Part shown: positions 1 to 11,599 of the stretch, one piece after another
How the letters are laid out: each line of letters starts with the position of its first letter
Position numbering within the stretch: the stretch's first letter is position 1
Source of the DNA: Prorocentrum cordatum
Taxonomy: Eukaryota > Sar > Dinophyceae > Prorocentrales > Prorocentraceae
Assembly: GCA_963575745.1 (NCBI GenBank)
Contig: CAUYUJ010002114.1
Span: 242,005-306,004 of the forward strand
Reading direction: 5' to 3'
Length of the DNA stretch: 64,000 bases
Translations under genes and position numbers: made by a program
Notes under the pieces: model-generated
What the model was told of the DNA's origin: nothing
What the model saw: the letters and a program-made list of their open reading frames with translations, nothing else
The model's database searches: none

Positions 1-2640
1 CAACGAAGGACAAGGCGCTCTCTCTTGGCCATACAGTATAAAAAAAGCTGTATTAGAATTCGCTGAAAAGCATTAGCAGGGAACGTCATTCTGAACGTCA
101 CCTCCAGGCGGGGCTTCATGTAGAGTCTGGAACGGTGCTCTAACCGCGGCGTTCCTCATCGTGCCCACCCAGGAGCCCGTTCGGAGTTCTGAAGACACTC
201 CCTGATTTCTTGGGGGGCTGGAGGACATCCCGAAGAATTCTGACGGATATTGGTGAGTTTCTGCTCTCATCTCCACGTAAAATGGTCCCAAGCTTCGTCG
301 AACATATTCAAGATTCACTAAAAATCCTCCGGATCCCTCCGTGTTCCTCTGGATTATCTGGGGTTGTTGTAAAGCTTCTCATCAAGCCTTAAGGAGTCCC
401 CTCGGACTTTCCAACATTCTTCTGGTCTCGCCAGGGTCTCCTCAAGACTCCTCAGGAATTCTTCAGGGTTCCTCAGAAGTCCCCAGGATGCCTCAAGGAC
501 CCTAAGAATTCCTGAAGATGTCCCAAGATTTCCTGGGATCCCCCAGGTTCAGGAAAGATTCCTTTCGATTCCTGTCTCTAGGATGTCTGGGGATCCCCAA
601 ATTATTGATGCCTCTAGATGCCTCAAGATCCCGGAAGGTTCTTCAGGCTTCTCCTGGATCCCTCACAGTTCCTCGCGATTCCTCAGGGTCCCGCAGGACT
701 CTTCAGGTTTTCTCAGGGTATATAAGGATTCCTCCAGGTTCTTCAAGATTCCTCAGACTTCCTCGAAATCCTCATTAACCCTGAAAGGTCTCTCGAACCC
801 CCTCGAAAAAGGGTAACTAACTATTTTTACGCCGGCCTTCTTGAAAAATTGTGGTCCTGACACTAGGGTTAACTGATTATTTCTGTTCCGCGGCCCCCGC
901 CGCGCAATCACGACGACAGCTATGACTACGACAGCTACGACAGCTAGGAGGATTAAGAGGAGGACGAGGAGGAGGAGGAGGAGGAAAAGGAGGAGGAGGA
1001 AAAGGAGGAAGAGGGAGGAGGAGGAGGAGGTTTTAGGACCGGTCCTATTCACCGCCGAAAGAAGAGGGGGGGACCAATAATTAAGACCTTTAGCGGTTAC
1101 CCCTCAGGTTTCGTCAGGATTCCGCGGGATTCCTGAAGGCCCCCCAGGACCCAGAAGGATTATTCAGGGTTCCATCGGATTCCTGAGGATGGATCAGAAC
1201 TCTTCAGGATAATTCACGATTCTTCAGGAGGCCTCAGGATTCCTCAGGACTCCTCAGGAGCCTGCTGAGGATGCCCCAGGACTCCTACGGATTCATGACA
1301 ACTTTTCAGAATCCACGAGAACGCTTGAGGACTCCCCAGGGTCCCTTGGGATTCTTCAGGACCCCTCGGAATTCCGCAACATTCCTTTTGATCGTACCAG
1401 ATTTCTTTTGAATTCCTGACGAGAATACAGATTTCGCCAGAATTCTTCAGAATCCCGCAAACTCTTCAATCCCTTGTCGCGTCTGGCCACTCTGATGCCT
1501 TTCAACCTTCGCGTGTCCCCACCACAGCCCACCCATCAACGATGTCCAAGATAGTCGCTTCGAAAACCAACACAAGGGGGACAGCCGTCAGACCAAAGCC
1601 ATCCAAAACTCGCGATCAGGCCGAACAAGGCCCAATGAGAGTCGCACATCGCCGTACGTGTAAAGACCGCCACTGCTGCGCATTCGCGGCTGCAGATCAA
1701 GGGCCACCCCTGGCGTCAACAGCCTCATCCGCAGCCGCGTTAGCCCGAGCTTTTGCAGGAAATGGTCCTACTACAACGGGTCGGGCCCCACGCCAACAGA
1801 ACGGGTGTACCCCAACGGACAAGAAGCTTGGGACGGTCATGCCCCAACCGAAGAACCTCTGAGCAGTCTCTGAGGAGCTTCTGAAGAGCCTCTGCAGAGC
1901 ATCTGAAGAGCCTCTGATGAGCCTCCGAAGAGACTCTGAGGAGCCCTTGAAAAGCAACTGATGAGCCTCCTAAGAGCATACGAGGAGCCTCGGAATCCTG
2001 AGGAACGCTCAAGGAATATGAAACATCGCCAAGAAATCAAACAAGAATCCCGTAGAGACCTCGAGGGAATGTGGGATACGAAGGAAGCCCGAGGACCCTT
2101 CAGGGAATCCGAAGGATCGTCGAACATCATCTGGAAATGCGAGAAATACTCTGGAAATTTGAAGCATCCTGATCAAAGGAAGCTGGTCTATCTGGGCGAT
2201 TCCTGAAATCATCTGGGGGATTCCGAAAACGCATGAGGAATCCTCACGGAGACGGGCCAATTTTTTGGGAATACGAGGAGAGCCACGGGACCCAGAAAGA
2301 ACTCGCGGGATCCTGAAAAATCAAAATTAATCATCGGGAATCCTAGAACATTAAAATTCCGCGGGATCAAAACGGAATCGGCGGAATCCAGAAAAAATCT
2401 GAGGAATATTATGGATCCTGAGGGGATCTAGGAATTTCTATAAAAAGGCTGGTGAAGAATCCTGAGGCATCCTGATAAGAATCCGCTGGATCCTGAAAAA
2501 TCCGTGCGGATTCCTGAGGGAGTCCTGCGGATACCAGGAGGAAGCCTTGTGGAAGCCTGGAGGATTCCCGAGGGACCCCGCGGTTCCACAATCACTTGCG
2601 TGCGGGGGCTTGAACTGTCGTTGCATTCGGGTCGTATCAT
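1..2640. repeat. Degenerate short-period TTCCTCAGGAT repeats in inverted halves
   Basis: About 300-1480 is built of degenerate CCTCAGGATTCCT-like units. About 1860-2590 carries the complementary sense (ATCCTGAGGAA), with a unit-free spacer at about 1490-1850. A GGA-rich patch lies at 955-1035. No gene is supported. Confidence 0.6.
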
Positions 2641-3555
2641 GGACTATCGCAATTAAATTCAGAACAAGAACAAGGTCGTTCTAAACGTCACGGATTGCGT
2701 ATTGGTACTGTTTTGGTATTGTGTGTGTCGTAGTGTTAGTGTGTTTGTATCACATGTGCATTGAATGTTGATCCCATGCGTAGTGCATGTGGGTTATATG
2801 TGTGTTGCTCTTGTGTTTTCGTATTTGCCGAACCCGAATCCAAAAACTTGCCTCTTTATCATATACACAAGTCGCGTGGAACCCTGGCACTACTGGTATA
2901 AATAGCCGTAGTAGAGGTAGTAGCGGTCGTAGTATTGTAGTATGGCCGCAGTAGTACTCTGGATATCGGTAAATCGAACAGCCTGCGAGCGCCACTGCAC
3001 GCTTGCAAATATCAGAACATGCCTGTCAACACCGCCACATGTATGTGAATTCCCCCCATACCTATGGGGACAAACTTTCTCCCCGCGTACGCTCGTTACC
3101 GTTACGGTGGGGGGAGGGGGGCAGCCCCCCATAACGGACCTTACGAGTTCACCGACTGAACAGAAAATGGCATAGCCACACTATTACCCAAGATATCCCG
3201 ACCATTCCCCCGAGAAGCCCTAATATTCCCCCCCGAGAGGGCCCAATATTACCCAAGACGTCTCCTAACGTGCCCCACAGTAGCCACAAGATGGTTCAGC
3301 CTGGGTCGCAAACAGCAGAGGGCGCAACCCTTCAGATAACATCAGGTATAAAGGCTCTCGTCAATACCAGATTTACCAATACCATCAGTGCGGGTAATGT
3401 CCACAGAGAGGGCCGCGCCGCATGCACCAGTGACAAAGAGAAGCAACCTGCTCAAAACTGGTACGGAGGGGTGATGATCATGCGCATGGGGAGGACTCCC
3501 TCTCCCCCAAACAACATGCTTGCAGCTTGGGGCTCTTACCTGTGCTGCTCCAACC
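2641..3555. other. No recognisable gene
   Basis: Mixed-composition DNA with no protein motif or clear repeat; poly-C/G patches near 3100-3130 and 3210-3240. Confidence 0.4.
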
Positions 3556-3559
3556 ATTG

Positions 3560-4020
3560 GATGGTCCTTTCGGATCCCCTCCACGCTGGCGCCCGTGCCC
3601 GCTCGTGGGCGCCCACGTGCTCTGCAGACGCCTCCCCGCCAATCTCGCCCCGTCGGTGCCCGTGCCCGCTCGTAGGCCTCCTGTGGGCACCCCTCGTGCG
3701 CCGGGCGGACTTCCAGAGCGTTGGCGCCGCGCTGTGCCCGCTCGTGGGCGCCTCGTGGGCGCCCCGTGCGCTGGGCGGGTCTTCCCGAGGCTTCGCCGCG
3801 CATGGCGGCCCTGCCCGCTCGTGGGCGCAGGCGCCCCGTGCGCTCGCACCGCACAGCTTCCAGCCCGTACCTCACACCACGCAGAGCTCACGCAGCATGG
3901 CTCACACCACATGCCCCTCCTCACGGGTATTGCGTGGCTCGCCTTTCGCCACTCAGCTCACACCACATAATATCCACGATACCACGCTACGTGGCATGCG
4001 CCACACACCTTACACCACAT
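3560..4020. repeat. GCTCGTGGGCGCC repeats followed by CTCACACCAC repeats
   Basis: At 3590-3850 the string GCCCGCTCGTGGGCGCC and variants recur about six times with spacing of roughly 60-80. At 3865-4020, GCTCACACCAC recurs. Open frames here are repeat-derived. Confidence 0.65.
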
Positions 4021-4254
4021 AACTTGCACATCCGTCGCAGGACCCCATAAGGTCTGTGTTCGCTGTTGGCGGCGCGTGTGAGGGACTCTCGGTAACGCCA
4101 TTCTGGACGGCAGCTGCATGATGATTGCGAGGGTGAGTCGGATGAGGAGAGGCATGCTGCTGATGGGGAGGGCCAGGCGACTAATCAAGAGTAGGCGGAG
4201 AAATATGATCATGAACATGTCTCTCCAAAGGCGAAAATCGGCGGCGAGCCTGGG

Positions 4255-4405
4255 GGGACAGAGACGGGGCGGGCCTTCTCAGAAGGCTCGGAAATTCGCT
4301 GGCCCTCTGAGAAACTCTCTGAGCCCTCCCAGGGCACAGGACACTTCTCAGAAGGCGCGAGAGCTTCTGAGAAGCCCAGCCGCCTTCTGAGAAGGCCTTC
4401 TCCTT
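4255..4405. repeat. Cluster of CTTCTGAGAAG palindromes
   Basis: The 11-base near-palindrome CTTCTGAGAAG or TTCTCAGAAGG occurs at least six times within 150 bases, giving a hairpin-rich patch. Confidence 0.65.
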
Positions 4406-5984
4406 CTCAGTTCCCCCCCTGGCCCGCCGAGGAAAACGAGGAGGAAGTGTGAGGGGGGGGAGGGAGGCGGGGGAAGGTAGAGAGAACGAGGGGGGTGGAG
4501 TGCAGGTGGATCAGGGGTGCGGAACGAAGAAAAGAGGGTGAAGGGGGATCTTGGAGCAGGGCTGCGGCGAGGGGAAGGAAGCAGGAGATGCAGAGGGGGA
4601 AAAGGGACGGGGAAGGAAGGAACGGGATGGGAGGGACAGGGAGGGTGAGGCGTACACGTTGGTCGGAAGAAGTAGGTAGAAGCATCAAGTATATTGGGCT
4701 CAGACCCTCCCATATGGTAACACCATACAGCAGCAGCATATCGATTCCTGAAGTAGGAAGGCGCTTGAAGCAAGACTTGGGAATCCAGAAATATCTACGT
4801 TCATCGGCCGACGGATAAGCGGAGGGAGGATGATGTGGAGGCGAATAGGAAAACAGATGATGATGAGGACGAGGAGGAGTGAGGATATGTGGAGGGAAGA
4901 TGAGGGCACTGTTTTCTGTGCTATGCAACTCCTGGACTTTGCTGGCTGGGCAAAAAAAGCTTCCCGGAGGTCCTGAACGTCCCAGGAGGCCTTCAGGAGG
5001 GGATGGGACGATGCAGAAAGAAGCCAAGGTGCCCTCGCACCCCGTTGCATTACTTATGTCTGGTGGCAACCCTAACCTCACTTGGAATTTCTCGAACTGC
5101 TTCCCTGCAGTATTTCTTCGTCCCAAGACCACTCGTGATAGTCCTTGGCCCCCCCGAACAGCAATCTCAGGACGCTGACGCCAAAAACCATCGTTGAACA
5201 CATCATCCCGCCCGAGATCTGAGGATGACCTGCGCCGGCTGATGCAGCCTCTGGTTCTGACTGGAGTAATTGGGACGCCAGAAAACATATCATGCAAAAC
5301 GCTGGCAAAAGGCGCTCGGTGCCGTGCGACCCATACGCGCGGAAACACAACCTCTGTAATCGCGCCGCCAGCACTCCGCCGTCTACGTCCGCCAAAGACG
5401 ACGGGGCGTGCGGGACGTTGCGCTTCCTCTCCTCCCCGCACATCCGGCGGCTCCAGCAAACATCTGCACAACAAATATTTCTCGACTGTGGGCTTTCGGA
5501 ATTCAATCATCGGCCGAGTGGGCCACACAACGGCGACTCGGGATCGGAAGCTGGCCCCGGGGAAAGGGCCGAGAAGCCGAGGGCACCACGTCTCGAACAA
5601 GAGGTGCCCTTCCCCCCTGATGCGTGATAACGCTCACAACTCTCAGCCGCAAGATCCGACATGGCCCACCAGGCCAGGGATCCCCAAGACTGCCTCCAAG
5701 ACCTCCTCGATGGACCACCTCGATGGCAGCACTTGTCCCAAAATGGCTCCACTCCGGCCCCGGTGCCTCCCCAAAGACGCTCCCGATATGCCGACATTGG
5801 CGTTCTGGCCTTTGCTCCTTGAAATGGGCCTCAGATGCCTCGAGGTGTTTCCAGGGTGCCCCACGCCAAGAGGTCCAAGAGGAGCCCATCAGGGCTCTAG
5901 CTGACACCAAGAGGGCTGCGGAACGATCCTCCTCCAAGAAATCCTACAACAACCCGATTAGGCCCTAAGATGGCCCCGCAAAGC
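4406..5984. other. No gene supported; G/A-rich then ordinary GC-rich DNA
   Basis: 4435-4660 is GGA/GGGA-rich. Several overlapping open frames on both strands at 5000-5940 have no recognisable domain and compete with each other. Confidence 0.4.
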
Positions 5985-6125
5985 GATAAGAAGAGCTTGA
6001 GAAGGCCCCTAGAACGTCTCGAGAACGCTGAAGGCACTAACGAGTCCCCAAAGAGAGCCCAAAGATGACCCTCCGAGTGCCTACGAAGACTCCGAGATGA
6101 CCCCCAAACCTAAACTTGCCCCTAC
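5985..6125 (+). repeat. Family E (purine/C-rich dispersed repeat), short copy
   Basis: AAGA-GGCCCC-type units with the same texture as the larger copies at 23.5, 41, 44 and 49 kb. Confidence 0.45.
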
Positions 6126-6599
6126 GACCAAGGCACGCGCGTCGAGGTCACAGCGCAGCGCCAAACCAAGCACTCACATCGCTTGAAAGGTGCTAGAATT
6201 GGGAGGTGTGCGTGTTCAAATCTGGTTTGGTTGACGTCATGTTTGAAGAACGCCGATTGGCCATTCAAGGTTCATACCATCGCTATCCTTGAGATCCTTC
6301 ATCTGTCCTACATCTGATGCTTATCCCCCTCCTCCGCTCACACCTGTCCATCTCTCCCACAACATTTCGCTCGTTCACTATTGGCTCCTCTCACTCTCTA
6401 CTCTCGTACGCGACTCACTCCACTCTTGCCCCCATCGCTTCACACACATGTATACATGTGTATACCAACATGAATTGCAAGCAGTCGTGCTCCTCATCAA
6501 ACCTTTGGCTTTGGCCCCACTGAGGCGCCCGAACAACCCAGGGCATCATTTCAAATCCCCCTCTTCTGGAAGATGGCGGAATGGCGTGAGCCTCTAGGA
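6126..6599. other. No recognisable gene
   Basis: Contains short sequences reminiscent of tRNA A and B boxes (6535-6590), but in the wrong order and spacing. Confidence 0.4.
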
Positions 6600-6633
6600 T
6601 ACACGTTTGCAGCGCAAGACGCTGGAAATAGGT

Positions 6634-6757
6634 TTAGGTCGGACATGTCCTCCTACAGGCGGATGTTGGACGAATATTGAAAAATAGTCAAACAATTTAG
6701 ACCATTTCTAGACTACTATTGAATAGTCCTTCCTGTAGGGGGCCATGCCCGACTTAA
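6634..6757. mobile_element. MITE-like family A, copy 1
   Basis: 124-bp AT-richer element with terminal inverted repeats of the form TTAGGTCGGGCATG...CCTACAGG. The left end starts TTAGGTCGGACATGTCC and the right end finishes CATGCCCGACTTAA. It is flanked at a short distance by a 24-bp direct repeat (6600-6623 and 6766-6789, starting TACACGTTTGCAG). Confidence 0.75.
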
Positions 6758-6954
6758 CTTTAGGGTACACGTTTGCAGCGCAAGACGCTACAGCGTGGGA
6801 CACTCAACCCAGCAAGACCTGGCCGCTCTTGCAGAAACCTTGCCCGCGAGACACGGACTCGAGGCACTGCGAGGTCCCCGTCGAGAACGTCAGCACGCCC
6901 TCCTCTAGAGAACCAACTGGATAAACATCGACTTTCGCGCGAATTCGCCGGGAC

Positions 6955-7035
6955 TTCTTGGATCTGCGATGACCCGGAGCGCCGCCAGGGGGTTCCAACA
7001 CAGATCCACGAAATCCGCGCGGAGGTCCGGAGAAT
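6955..7035 (+). repeat. Dispersed repeat I, copy
   Basis: Contains GGATCTGCGATGACCCGGAG and CACGAAATCCGCGCGGAGGT, shared with 45975-46235. Confidence 0.6.
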
Positions 7036-7106
7036 TGCGTTTCAGCATTTTTGCGGACTCGATCCTCGGAAACACGCCCGTTGACTGCGAACGGCATCCC
7101 CCAGGC

Positions 7107-7830
7107 CTTTTGACGGACCTCGTCGTGCGCGGCGCACTCCAGGCACTCGGCTCGCAGGGCGTCCTCCGCCGGGGTGTCCACGCACCTGACGCTCGTGGGC
7201 TCCTCGGAGGAACGCCGCCAGGCGCTGAACGACGCGACCACGTCGCGCTCGCCGCGCATGACCCACTCCTCTCGGGGAGACGTAAGACTCGGATTCGGGG
7301 GACTCGGGTTGGCCTGACGGGGCCGACAGGAACGTGACGAGACCCAATCTGAAATTTGGCGCGAGCTCCCGCTGCAGACATCCCACGAACACTGGGCCGT
7401 CAACATCCAGGGCGGCCCCATCATAACAGCTTCGGCTAACCCGAGTTCAGGCGCATTCGAGTCTCACGAGTCCCCGATCCTCGAGGACGGACGCGGTGGT
7501 CAGCTGGGCCTCCACGTAGCACGTCGCCCACGGCGGGTTCAGCCCCGTCTCCGGGGCCGCCTCCGCGAGCTGGCCCCCCGACTGGCGCCGCGGCTCGAGG
7601 TCGGAGGCCGCGGCCACCCTCGCACCGCGGAGCGCCTCGGCGAGCACCCTCGCGTCCGCGTCGCGCTCCGCGTCTGTGCGGCCCGAGGCAGCCCGCGCCG
7701 GGGCCGCTGGCGCGGCCGCGGCGGGGGCGAACGCGGCGGAGCCGGCTCCCCCGCGGCAGGCGAGGCGGCAAGCGCCTGCGGCCAAGGCCAGCGCGGAGGC
7801 CTTCCCGAGCACCCTACGATGTGCCGGCAT
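7107..7830 (-). CDS. Candidate two-exon gene for a plastid-targeted protein of unknown function (partial)
   Basis: Exon 1 (7830-7468) starts MPAHRRVLGKASALALAAG, a short basic head and a hydrophobic stretch. AAFAP then resembles the F-x-A-P-type site after the signal peptide in dinoflagellate plastid presequences. An Ala/Arg-rich transit-like part and ESA-type acidic-basic sequence to about residue 121 follow. The donor is CTC|GTGAGA and the acceptor CGAGAG|GAG, a 199-nt intron with matching phase 0. Exon 2 (7268 to about 7107) reads EWVMRGERDVVASFSAWRRS and then a Cys-containing acidic stretch, ending at a possible GC donor AAG|GCC. Further exons would lie below 7.1 kb and were not found. 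No domain is recognised; the gene model is an inference from composition and splice signals. Confidence 0.5.
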
Positions 7831-8080
7831 GCTTGGATCGGGCCTGCCTGCGCAGGTGGGCGGGGCTTCGAAAAGTGTTGACAGGCTTATCCGCAGGGGT
7901 GCTGTCTTGGGCCGAGACGGCTGCGGGATGGAAGGACGCACACGCGAGCCCCGATGGTGTGCGCGCCGATCTGCAACGCCTGGAACAACTTGCGACAACA
8001 CATTGCCACTGTTCTTCGATCGTTCTCGGTCTGACTCAGCGTGGTGATCCGTGTGGTTTGCGATCGCCTCCTGATTGAAG

Positions 8081-9465
8081 GTGGATGAGGGTATCAATCC
8101 TTTCAGAAACCCTTGTTTGCCTTCTACCTTCTTATCCTTCAGAAGGGGTTCCGCGAGGGACTGGTGCGTCCAATATGGCCCCGCATAACTCCGAGGTGGC
8201 CTCATATGGTTCCAAAGCAAGGCAACATTACATTGCCAAAGTCGGATCCGCAACTATTGCATCTAATTTGCATCGAAGAGGTCCGAAGACGGTCCTAAGG
8301 GGGCTCGAGGTGGCCACAGAACCGCCCAATGATGCTCCCGTCAAGCCAACACCGTCAAACAACCTAGCGCGTGTTACGATGCTTGTCCTCTGGCGTTTTC
8401 GCTTCTGATGGGCGTCCGAGGCTCCAATATGGCTCCAGTACTCCATACGGCCCAACAGAAACCAGTGGGGGACCCCGAAGCATCCTGAGAAGGTGGGGGT
8501 GAACATTACGTCCAAGCATAAGACTACTACGCAATGCTGTCCTCATGGATTCCGCGATTGAATTACGACGGTGTCCCGAGGTTATCGGTACGGCTCACGA
8601 CCGTCCGTCTCACACTTGATGTGCGATTGTGTCACGATTGATTCGCGATGAAATCACAGCTCGGTGCCATTCTGTCCTGCGAGTGTGTCCCGACGGAATC
8701 GGGGCTGTGCACTGTTTTTGTTGTGGCTGTCGTGGTTATGTGATGATCTGATGGACTCCCGATGAAGTTGCGGCATTGTGTTGGCCAATTAACGATGGCG
8801 TCCTGGATGGTTTGTGATGGTTCCTGGATTGATGTGTGATGGCGGTATGATGTTCCCATGATCAGGTTGCGAGCGCCATGCTTGATCTCCGCGATGGCAT
8901 TGTGACTCGTCTGCCGTGGTGCCCCGCTGCCCCCGCGACCTCTGCGGCGCGAAGCGTGCGCACCGCTCCCAGCCTCGACCCACCGATCGACGGCAGGCCT
9001 GGCTGCCAGCTAAACTTGTTCGCCGGCGGCGAGGCAGCGGCATTCCGCTCCAGCGTATGGCTACAGTCGGACTCGATTGGACAGGACACGCGAGAGGACA
9101 CAAGACCCTTCCGAGGGCCACATTGCCACAGGAATGTAGGAAGCATGGGTCGCGGGACACAGGACACAAAGGTACCCTTGATTTGGCAGGGTCGACCTAC
9201 TAATCCGGGCCGCCTGTATTCGGGGCAGCCGAAGGCCATTTCTCCAGCGTGCGCGAGGGCCGGCTCGCTAAACAAGCAGGGCGCTGGCTGCTTGGGATTC
9301 CGACAGCCATGGCGGCTGAGCGCTCGCGACTCGCGACTCGCGACTCGTGCGCGGGGGCGTCTCGCCGCACGGGGGCAGAACACTCCACGGGAAAACCTGC
9401 TCAGGCGCTGACCGGGCGCACCGCGGCTCGCGAAAAGCCCTGTCCAGGGTCCTGCCGTGGCACTG
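8081..9465. other. No gene supported
   Basis: Ordinary GC-rich DNA with competing open frames on both strands and no recognised domain. A short GACTCGCGACTCGC repeat lies near 9325-9350. Confidence 0.4.
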
Positions 9466-9469
9466 GGAG

Positions 9470-9680
9470 GAGGGGAGGAGGAGGAGGAGGAGGAGGAGGA
9501 GGAGGTGGAGGAGGAGGAGGAGGAGGAGGAGGAAGAGGAGGAGGAGGAGGGAGGAGGAGGAGGAGGAGGAGGAGGAGGAGGAGGAGGAGGAGGAGGAGGA
9601 GGAGGAGGAGGAGGAGGAGGGGGAGGAGGAGGAGGAGGAGGAGGAGGAGGAGGAGGAGGAGGAGGAGGAAGAGGAGGACA
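9470..9680 (+). repeat. (GGA)n microsatellite
   Basis: Nearly continuous GGA for about 200 bases; it creates long poly-Gly, poly-Glu and, on the other strand, poly-Ser, poly-Pro and poly-Leu frames. Confidence 0.95.
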
Positions 9681-10017
9681 ACAGCGCGCCGGCACGGAAG
9701 GTCACTGGGAGTCTTGAGAACGCCACAGTTGCCGAGAGGTCTCTGGAAGCCCCAAGCAAGGCCGAAGACGCCAAAAAGCATTGACCCTCGAACCTCGTTC
9801 AAACCTCCCTCCTCCCTCCCATAAGGGGAAAGGCAAGGAAGGAAGAAACAGGGTGCAGAAAAAAACAGACAAGGAGAGGACTTCCTCTCCCTGAGGGTCG
9901 CGGGCCTCTGGCAACAAGACTGCGAATACTTTCCACTACCACCACCCTGGTTTGGCCCCGCTGGGGCTATACCCCACAGCGAGGCGGGGCGCGAGATCGG
10001 GCCTGGAACAAGGAGAA

Positions 10018-10400
10018 CAAAGAGGGGGAGGAGGAGGCTGAGGAGGGGTAGGAGGAGGAGGAGGAGGAGGAGGAGGAGGAGGAGGAGGAGGAGGAGGAGG
10101 AGGAGGGGGAGGGGGAAGATATGATGATGTTGATGGTGGTGGTGATTGATGATGATGGTGATGATGCAGATGACGATGATGATGGTGACGGCGACAACAT
10201 GTTGAGTGTGTTTTCCATGGTGATGACGGTGTATATCTATCCATATATATATATATATATATATATGTATGTTGATATTGGTAATCATTGGTATTCGTAG
10301 GGGTGGTGATGATGATGGCCATCATGACAAATGGTGATGGTGACGGTGCCGACGGTGACAGTGAGAACCACACTGGTGATAATGGTGGTGGTGAGGATGA
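10018..10400 (+). repeat. GGA, GATGGT and TA microsatellites
   Basis: GGA run at 10020-10110, GAT/GGT-rich at 10118-10200 and 10300-10400, (TA)n at about 10243-10267. Confidence 0.85.
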
Positions 10401-10833
10401 TTTTGCGTACTTATGCATGCACCCCTCCCCCAGCACTGCTGCCGCAACTCAGGCCATGGCAAGACACCGACAAGAGCAAACGCCCTCCGAGACCCAGGAG
10501 GAGTCTCGGAAAGCGCGCGACCCAACCCCCCGGGGACGGCCCACCGTCACGGAGGACGAGAAAGGAACGACGAGGAAGCCGAAGCCGGGAGACAAACCCA
10601 GAAGGCAGAAACGACAACGCGGGAGGACAGGAAACGAAACGGTAGGCGACAGAACGACGAGACAGGGCGACCAGAGGCAGAACGACAAGAGGCGAGAGGA
10701 CCCAAGGCCTTAGACACCAGGCCCAGCGACTCGACAAGGATCATGGAGACCGCCACGAGCAGCTCAATCATCGAGTCCGTCGAAGATGAGGACATGCCTG
10801 GCTGCCTGTCCAACGTACTGTGGATAAGGTGAA

Positions 10834-11552
10834 GGTGAGCTGCCAGGAGCAGCGCTATCAGCACGACCAGCACCATCAGGAAGAACGCCCCGACCAGCTT
10901 CTCCACGAATAACGGCATGAACAGCTGACACATGATCCACACGAACATGATCTCCAAGAAGATCAGCTTGAACGCCTTCACCCAGAAATGCAGCACGCCC
11001 GCATCCATCATTCCAAGGAATGGCAGAACGAACGGCTCCACCAAGAAGCCCCTCCAGCCTGTCCACCTGCTGGTCAAACGTGCGCTGGATGAGGGAACGA
11101 GCGCCAGCGCCAAGCCGAAGACCGCTACAATGCCCAGGAAGATCACTAGCTTCATCACGATAATTACCACGACCAGCTTCACAAGGGAGATTGGCACGCC
11201 CCACACAATCACGAAGAGGAGGATCAGCGGGAAACTGAACAGCAACCTGCGGGTCACGTAGTGATCGTCGCGGCTGAGCAGAATGGGGGCCGGCAGCGGT
11301 GGCATGAACGCGAACGTCTTCACGTTTGGGTATATGGGGACGGGAAAGCAATGAGGACTCTTGCTACGGTCAAAGCCGGCCGGCAGCAACTCGAATATGT
11401 GCCGCCGCACCCGCCCACGGATATCACTCGAGCCAAGGCCGCGCCGGGGATCCCCACCGCTAGCACCACCATGGGGGGGCGCCCACGACGTCGATCATGA
11501 TAAACATCAGGTCCAGCGCCATCATCTGGAGGACATCCAGGGCCATGGCCAT
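10834..11552 (-). pseudogene. Multi-pass membrane protein gene with frame breaks
   Basis: Starts MAMALDVLQMMALDLMFIMI at ATG 11552. Codons then lose frame at a run of seven C (11473-11479); dropping one base restores an open frame. Hydrophobic segments include LLFSFPLILLFVIVWGVPI, LVIFLGIVAVFGLALALV, LIFLEIMFVWIMCQLFMPLF and LVGAFFLMVLVVLIALLLAA, so there are at least four membrane spans. Between about 11100 and 11045 the protein-like reading (RSLIQRTFDQQVDRLEGLL) lies in another frame, implying two compensating indels. No family is recognised; the 3' limit is uncertain. It is either a decaying gene or a gene with sequence errors at homopolymers. Confidence 0.55.
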
Positions 11553-11599
11553 CGGAAGCGCCGGGCGCAACTTGGGCAACGACGATTAACCAATGGAAA

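Noticed and set aside
6535-6625. tRNA-like A box and B box
   Set aside because: Order and spacing are wrong and no cloverleaf can be drawn.
9401-10288. Long open frames of poly-Leu, poly-Pro, poly-Ser, poly-Glu
   Set aside because: They are translations of GGA/TCC microsatellites, open in several frames at once.
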